A stretch of 64,000 nt of DNA from Bradyrhizobium sp. WSM471. GTDB lineage: Bacteria; Pseudomonadota; Alphaproteobacteria; Rhizobiales; Xanthobacteraceae. The notes under the pieces are model-generated. The model was given only the letters and a program-made list of their open reading frames with translations, was not told the DNA's origin and made no database searches. Below, one piece after another: positions 59,968 through 64,000 of the stretch (the stretch's first letter is position 1; the number at the start of each line of letters is the position of its first letter). The stretch spans positions 3,968,001-4,032,000 of the forward strand of contig NZ_CM001442.1 of NCBI RefSeq assembly GCF_000244915.1. The letters are read 5' to 3'. The translations under genes and the position numbers were made by a program.

Positions 59968-60147
59968 TTGGCCTACAAGATGATCGCAGAACGCGACAAT
60001 GAGAAGTGCAGTTTTGCCCGCGAGAGCCGTTTGCTCATCGTGGCGAAGGCAAAGGTTTGGGCAAGCGAGGGGTGGAAGGTCGTCATCACCGACCAGGACG
60101 GCAAGGCCTATGCGCCGCCCGACTTCGATCAACTATTGGCGGCCTGA
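59968..60147 (+). CDS. Small hypothetical protein, 59 residues
   Basis: The frame begins (M)AYKMIAERDNEKCSFARES and ends APPDFDQLLAA. It has protein-like composition (LLIVAKAKVWASEGWKVVITDQDGK) with one Cys. TTG 59968 has AGGGG 8 bases upstream; ATG 59980 is the alternative. I do not recognise a characterised family, though it looks like a conserved small cytosolic protein. A cytochrome-like gene follows. Confidence 0.65.
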   Translation: MAYKMIAERDNEKCSFARESRLLIVAKAKVWASEGWKVVITDQDGKAYAPPDFDQLLAA

Positions 60148-60172
60148 CCGCAAGACGGGGCAGGGGACGACA

Positions 60173-60562
60173 TTGATTTCGCTATTTCGACCGGGGCGCG
60201 GTGTGATCGCGCCCCTTATGACTCTTCCAACGATGACTCTTGCAACGACGACTCTTGCAGCCGCGGCCGTCCTGACGGCGACATTTGCCGTCGCGCAAAA
60301 TCTCGATGCCGGCAAGTCGCCGCAAAAGCTCTTCGCCGATGGGTGCGCGACCTGCCATCGCAGCCCGCGCGGCCTTGCCAAAGGGCGCTTTAACCTGACG
60401 CTGTCCTGGTTCCTGAAGGACCATTACGCAACCAGTTCGGACACAGCCAAGGCGCTTGCCGCCTATCTGGAATCGGTCGATACGGCGCCACCGCGAGCTG
60501 CGGCCAAGCCTGGGCCGAAGCGATCCGGGCCGCGTGCTCCCAAGCCGTCGCAAAGCCAGTAG
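60173..60562 (+). CDS. Small c-type cytochrome-like protein
   Basis: About 129 residues. A signal peptide ends near ATFAVAQ, and the haem site is CATCH followed by RSPRGLAKGRFNLTLSWFLKDHYATS, as in small monohaem class I cytochromes. The distal ligand could be His in KDHYATS. The C terminus is Pro/Lys-rich. AGGGGA 5 bases before TTG 60173 supports that start; ATG 60218 is also possible. The DNA for the signal region contains three 15-base repeats (60218-60262). Confidence 0.65.
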   Translation: MISLFRPGRGVIAPLMTLPTMTLATTTLAAAAVLTATFAVAQNLDAGKSPQKLFADGCATCHRSPRGLAKGRFNLTLSWFLKDHYATSSDTAKALAAYLESVDTAPPRAAAKPGPKRSGPRAPKPSQSQ

Positions 60563-60614
60563 GCGTGAGCCAGCGGCCCGAGAGGGCGTCGCGAAGCCGA
60601 AGGCCTTGCCGGCA

Positions 60615-60959
60615 TCAATGCACCGTCGTCTGCGAGAACAGGTTGATGACCACGACTCCGGACACGATCAGCGCGATGCCGACGAAGGCCGCAGCGTCGA
60701 GCATCTGGCGAAACAGCACGAAAGAGACGGTTGCCGTCAGGATGATGCCGACCCCGCCCCAGATCGCATAGGCGATGCTCAATGGGATGACCCGGATCGC
60801 GACCGACAGCGCATAGAACGAGGCGACATAGAACAGCACCATCGCCAGTGTCGGCCACAGCCGCGTGAACTGCACGGATTGCTGGAGGAAGGCGGACGCC
60901 GTGACCTCCAGGACGATCGCGAGGGCAAGCGCTGCGTGGGCATTGAAGGCGGAAGTCAT
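60615..60959 (-). CDS. Small multidrug resistance (SMR/EmrE-type) transporter
   Basis: A 114-residue membrane protein with four hydrophobic helices. TM1 holds the essential Glu (ALALAIVLEVTASAFLQQS), and TM3 carries the SMR motif YAIWGGVGIILTA. SMR proteins exchange protons for cationic drugs or guanidinium. The sequence lies between Gdx- and EmrE-type, so the substrate is not certain. ATG 60959 is chosen. Confidence 0.9.
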   Translation of the reverse strand: MTSAFNAHAALALAIVLEVTASAFLQQSVQFTRLWPTLAMVLFYVASFYALSVAIRVIPLSIAYAIWGGVGIILTATVSFVLFRQMLDAAAFVGIALIVSGVVVINLFSQTTVH

Positions 60960-61138
60960 CACGGGCTCGGGCGTGTTGTGCAAAGAAAGATACCGCGCGG
61001 TACGGGGAATATGACGTTTGCCCGGGTCCAGCTATCACGTGTCAGTGACGAGCCTGCGACACGGCGGAGCGCAGCACGAAACCGCCGCGCGATGGTTCGC
61101 GCGGCGGCTCATTGGTGTCGCGCCGGTTCGATGGGGCG

Positions 61139-61804
61139 TTAGTTGATCCGCACGGAGAGTTCGACGTCCTCGGCAAAGGCCGTGGACATGTAGCCGCTTC
61201 CGGGCCTGCGCATGCGAGCCAGATAGTCGGGGCTGTCGTCGGCGTTGTCGGCGACGATGATCGCGCCCGGTCGGAGATGGCCTTCGACCAGATCCAGGAT
61301 ATCGGGGTAGAGCGCCTTGGCACCGTCGAGCAGCACGAGATCGATCGTGTCGGGCAGGTCGACTTGAAGCATCTTCAGCGCGTCGCCTTCGCGGATTTCG
61401 ACGAGGTCCAGCAGCCCGCCGGCCGCGAGGTTCTCGCGCGCCCGCGCCGCCTTGGACGGTTCGAATTCGGTGGTGATGAGGCGACCGCCGCCATTGTCGC
61501 GCAAGCCCGCGGCAAGGTGCAGCGTCGAGATGCCGAACGAGGTGCCGAACTCGACGATCGCTTTGGCGCGGGAGCTGCGTGCGAGCATGTAAAGCAGGTG
61601 ACCAGTCTCGCGGGAGACCGCGAGCGGCGCGTCCTTCAGCCGCCCGTAGAGGTCGCGGTAAGCGGTCTTGCTCCGCATCATCCGTGTGCGGTCGGCGTCG
61701 GTCACATCGGCGAACGCGGCTCGCATCGCGCCGCGCGCCGCTTCGTCCTGGTCGAACAGACGATCGAGCAGTGGTGCAAGTGATATGATGGTCGAGGTGG
61801 TCAT
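61139..61804 (-). CDS. SAM-dependent O-methyltransferase
   Basis: A 221-residue class I methyltransferase of the COMT-like (methyltransf_24/3) type. SAM motif I is IVEFGTSFGISTLHLAAGL, motif II region LITTEFEPSKAARARENLAAGG, and the metal-site region LVLLDGAKALYPDILDLVEGHLRPGAIIVADNADD. It likely methylates a catechol or other hydroxyl. GGAGAC precedes ATG 61804. It is divergent from a TetR gene, probably its regulator. Confidence 0.88.
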   Translation of the reverse strand: MTTSTIISLAPLLDRLFDQDEAARGAMRAAFADVTDADRTRMMRSKTAYRDLYGRLKDAPLAVSRETGHLLYMLARSSRAKAIVEFGTSFGISTLHLAAGLRDNGGGRLITTEFEPSKAARARENLAAGGLLDLVEIREGDALKMLQVDLPDTIDLVLLDGAKALYPDILDLVEGHLRPGAIIVADNADDSPDYLARMRRPGSGYMSTAFAEDVELSVRIN

Positions 61805-61857
61805 GTGTAGTCTCCAGTGGTCGCCGTGAGGCGAGTGCTTGCGTGAGAGTTGAAATA

Positions 61858-61871
61858 CGACTAATTCGTCG
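61858..61871. promoter_or_regulatory. TetR operator candidate between methyltransferase and TetR genes
   Basis: CGACTAATTCGTCG is a 14-base near-palindrome: CGAC, AATT and GTCG are symmetric, with only the two intervening bases unmatched. It lies midway in the 97-base divergent promoter region. Confidence 0.5.
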
Positions 61872-61901
61872 CATTCACTATTCGCATTGCCCGAGGGCGC
61901 C

Positions 61902-62534
61902 ATGGCCGATCGCCGAAGCCGTTCAGTTTCCTCACGAAAACAGCCGCAGCAGGCCCGTTCGAACGAGCTGGTGGCGGCCATTCTGGACGCGGCTGTTCAG
62001 GTCCTGGCCAAGGAGGGGGCGCAGCGTTTCACGACGGCGCGGGTGGCCGAGCGGGCCGGGGTGAGCGTCGGGTCGCTCTATCAATATTTTCCGAACAAGG
62101 CGGCGATCCTGTTCCGCCTCCAGAGCGACGAGTGGCGGCGCACGAGCGAGCTTCTGCGCGGCATCCTGGCGCACCGGGCGAAACCGCCACTGGTGCGGCT
62201 GCGCGCGCTGGTCCGCGCCTTCATTCGTTCCGAGTGCGAGGAGGCTGCGATCCGTGGCGCGCTCGATGACGCCGCACCACTTTATCGCGACGCGCCCGAG
62301 GCGCAGGACGCACGGTCAGCCGGTGAGGGCATCGTCGCAGCCTTCATGCGGGAGGCGCTGCCCAAGGCGCCGGATGCGACGCGGGAGCTTGCCGGCGAGT
62401 TGATCAAGACGACGCTGAGCGAGGTCGGCAAGCGGTTCTCGGAAACACCGCGCAGCGAGGCCGAGATCGCGCGCTATTCCGACGGAATGGCTGACATGTT
62501 CTGCGCCTATCTCGGCGAGCTGGCGCGTCGCTGA
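61902..62534 (+). CDS. TetR-family regulator
   Basis: A 210-residue regulator with the HTH ELVAAILDAAVQVLAKEGAQRFTTARVAERAGVSVGSLYQYFPNKAAILFRLQ (about 22-75). The remaining part is a helical ligand domain of the tetracyclin-repressor C-terminal type. ATG 61902 follows GAGGGC. It is divergent from the methyltransferase gene, its likely target. Confidence 0.88.
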   Translation: MADRRSRSVSSRKQPQQARSNELVAAILDAAVQVLAKEGAQRFTTARVAERAGVSVGSLYQYFPNKAAILFRLQSDEWRRTSELLRGILAHRAKPPLVRLRALVRAFIRSECEEAAIRGALDDAAPLYRDAPEAQDARSAGEGIVAAFMREALPKAPDATRELAGELIKTTLSEVGKRFSETPRSEAEIARYSDGMADMFCAYLGELARR

Positions 62535-62635
62535 GATCATTCCTGACATCTGCGTTTGCGGCCCAATATCGTTTCGGGTTTCGCCCGATGATGGGTTAGC
62601 CTCGCATCGTCTTCGTCGAGCTTGAGTGCCGCGCC

Positions 62636-63277
62636 ATGCATGTCCTTCGTTCCCAGTTCCAGATCGAGGAGCAGCGTGCGCTGGAATTCGCAGCCCAGCG
62701 CGGCTTCGGCATGATCGTGGCGGCGGATGAGCGCGGGCCGCGCGCCTCGCACGTGCCGTTCGTGCTGGAGCAACGCGAGGGGCGTGCGATCGTCCAGATC
62801 CATCTCACCGCCAGGAATCCGCTTGTCCCGCTAGCGGATGGCGCGCGGCGCTTCCTGCTGATCGTTGCCGGCGACGACGCCTACATCTCCAACGACTGGT
62901 ATTCTTCGCGCGACAACGTCTCGACCTGGCTTTACGAGGCCGTGCACATGTCGGGCGTAGCGCATCTGCGCGGGCTCGACGAGAACCGCGGGCACGGCGA
63001 TGCACTACTCGCGGTCTCGGAAGCGCGGCTGCCGAAGGCGCCCTGGGACCTGGCGCAGATGGAGCCGGACAAGCGCGAGAGCATGCTGGCCGCGATCCGC
63101 GTCATCGATCTCGTGGTGGATACCGTCGAGGGGCAGGCCAAGCTCAACCAGCACAAGAGCGATGTAGATCATGTCGCGGTCGTGGACCGGCTGGCGCGGT
63201 CGGAGGAGACCGGGCATAGGCGGCTGGCGCGGAAGATGCAGGCGCTGCGGCCCGGGCTTGGATACGAGTTTTCGTGA
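62636..63277 (+). CDS. PaiB-family FMN-binding protein
   Basis: A 213-residue protein of the split-barrel FMN fold. It has GFGMIVAADERGPRASHVPFVLEQ, ISNDWYSSRDNVSTWLYEAVHMSG (the typical PaiB WYxxxxxVPTWNY-like motif, here NVSTWLY) and ends LARKMQALRPG. In Bacillus PaiB represses sporulation genes; in Gram-negatives its role is unclear. ATG 62636 is supported by the family start MHVLRSQF. It ends 49 bases before pdxY. Confidence 0.85.
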   Translation: MHVLRSQFQIEEQRALEFAAQRGFGMIVAADERGPRASHVPFVLEQREGRAIVQIHLTARNPLVPLADGARRFLLIVAGDDAYISNDWYSSRDNVSTWLYEAVHMSGVAHLRGLDENRGHGDALLAVSEARLPKAPWDLAQMEPDKRESMLAAIRVIDLVVDTVEGQAKLNQHKSDVDHVAVVDRLARSEETGHRRLARKMQALRPGLGYEFS

Positions 63278-63325
63278 CCCGCGCGACCCTTGTCTCGCTC
63301 GACGTTTACTCCTACGAACCTCGTC

Positions 63326-64000
63326 ATGCTCGTCATCTCCATTCAGAGTCAGGTGGTCCACGGTCACGTCGGCAACAGCGCCGCCGCCTATGCCATGCAG
63401 GCGGAAGGGGTGAATGTCGCGGCGGTGCCGACAACGCTGCTGTCGAACCATCCGCGTTATCCGAGCGTGCGCGGGCGGGTGCTGGAGACCGAGCTCGTTG
63501 CAGATCTGCTGAGAGGCGTCGAGGAGCGCGATCTCGTCGACGAGGCCGCGGTCCTGGTCACCGGCTATCTCGGTTCGTCCGGCAATGCAGCTGTCATTGC
63601 CGATTTCGTCGAGCGGGCGCTGACCCGCAATTCAAAGCTGGTCTACCTCTGCGATCCCGTGATCGGCGATGACGGCCGGGTCTATGTCGCTGACGGCATC
63701 CTGGACGTGGTGCGGCACCGGCTGCTGCCGGCCGCCAATCTGACCACGCCGAACCAGTTCGAGCTCGGGCTGCTCGCAGGCTTCGACATCTCGGATGCGC
63801 AGGGTCTGCGCGCGGCGTGCGCGGTGCTGGCCGGGACCGGCCGCATCGACGTGGTCGCCACCGGTTGCACGCTCACTGATACGGCGGAAGGGCAGGTGGA
63901 AACGATTCTGTGCGCCGACGGTCAGTTGTCGCGCTTTGCGACGCCGCGCCTGCCGATCCGCCCCTCAGGCACCGGCGATCTTCTCACCGGCCTGATCGCG
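63326..64000 (+). CDS. pdxY: Pyridoxal kinase PdxY, truncated by the window edge
   Basis: The first 225 codons of a PfkB/ribokinase-fold kinase. MLVISIQSQVVHGHVGNSAA is the PdxY/PdxK start, followed by VYLCDPVIGDDGRVYV, ANLTTPNQFELGLLAG and the anion-hole PSGTGDLLTGL. It phosphorylates pyridoxal to PLP in vitamin B6 salvage. Normal length is about 285, so roughly 60 residues lie beyond 64000. Confidence 0.92.
   Translation, partial: MLVISIQSQVVHGHVGNSAAAYAMQAEGVNVAAVPTTLLSNHPRYPSVRGRVLETELVADLLRGVEERDLVDEAAVLVTGYLGSSGNAAVIADFVERALTRNSKLVYLCDPVIGDDGRVYVADGILDVVRHRLLPAANLTTPNQFELGLLAGFDISDAQGLRAACAVLAGTGRIDVVATGCTLTDTAEGQVETILCADGQLSRFATPRLPIRPSGTGDLLTGLIA

Noticed and set aside
1..64000. CRISPR arrays, tRNA or rRNA genes, prophage or intact IS elements
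   Set aside because: No regularly spaced repeats, cloverleaf-like segments, rRNA signatures, integrase or transposase genes were recognised on either strand.

Overview
The window reads as chromosomal DNA of a Bradyrhizobium-like alphaproteobacterium. It is GC-rich, with short intergenic gaps, many GTG/TTG starts and frequent 4-base ATGA/GTGA overlaps. Several genes and sites are typical of this group: a eukaryote-like type II glutamine synthetase (glnII) behind a sigma-54 promoter, small DUF982/DUF3551/DUF6894 proteins, EcfG-type stress promoters, a CtrA box, and three families of intergenic palindromic repeats. I see no rRNA, tRNA, CRISPR array or intact insertion sequence.

Positions 1-9,200 hold mixed housekeeping and unknown genes: a PD-(D/E)XK-like protein, an SDR, an SGNH hydrolase, a tyrosine phosphatase, a MliC-like lysozyme inhibitor, glnII, a ModA-like binding protein, a Sel1-repeat protein, a c-type cytochrome and a small basic protein. 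Three GrlR-like genes occur between 857 and 10,187. From 9,483 to 12,553 there is an accessory-looking cassette: a divergent pair (winged-helix regulator, predicted aerolysin-like beta-pore-forming protein) lies between an intact GrlR-like gene and a second, 5'-truncated copy of its 3' end, with an 83-bp palindromic element beside the truncated copy.

Positions 12,730-19,402 form an aromatic meta-cleavage cluster: an IclR regulator with a perfect 17-bp palindrome, a Liv-type binding protein, a TfdB-like flavin hydroxylase, and MhpB, MhpC and MhpD homologues. Next come a periplasmic molybdenum hydroxylase operon (Tat-dependent large subunit, [2Fe-2S] subunit, dihaem cytochrome), a multicopper oxidase, an ABC-F ATPase, a metallo-beta-lactamase-fold hydrolase, a periplasmic asparaginase, a PsiF-like protein, a cupin, an esterase and a nitroreductase.

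Positions 32,513-39,176 are rich in signalling genes: a DUF2336-PilZ-HD-GYP operon, an AraC regulator, a flavin reductase and a chemotaxis receptor. After a DUF2778 protein, a DUF982 gene with a rearranged start and an orphan TRAP binding protein, 42,598-48,926 encodes a NitT/TauT-type ABC transporter. Its permease and ATPase genes are separated by three enzyme genes (NAD-epimerase-like, GNAT, DHDPS-like). A TetR regulator sits between two matching operator candidates that overlap both divergent -35 boxes.

Positions 49,136-51,087 hold minCDE with an upstream CtrA box and a downstream terminator. The remainder carries small secreted or stress-type proteins, an L,D-transpeptidase lipoprotein, a MarR/3-hydroxybenzoate 4-monooxygenase divergent pair, an SH3-domain protein behind an EcfG promoter, small hypothetical genes, an SMR transporter, a methyltransferase/TetR divergent pair, a PaiB-like flavoprotein and the 5' part of pdxY, cut by the window edge.
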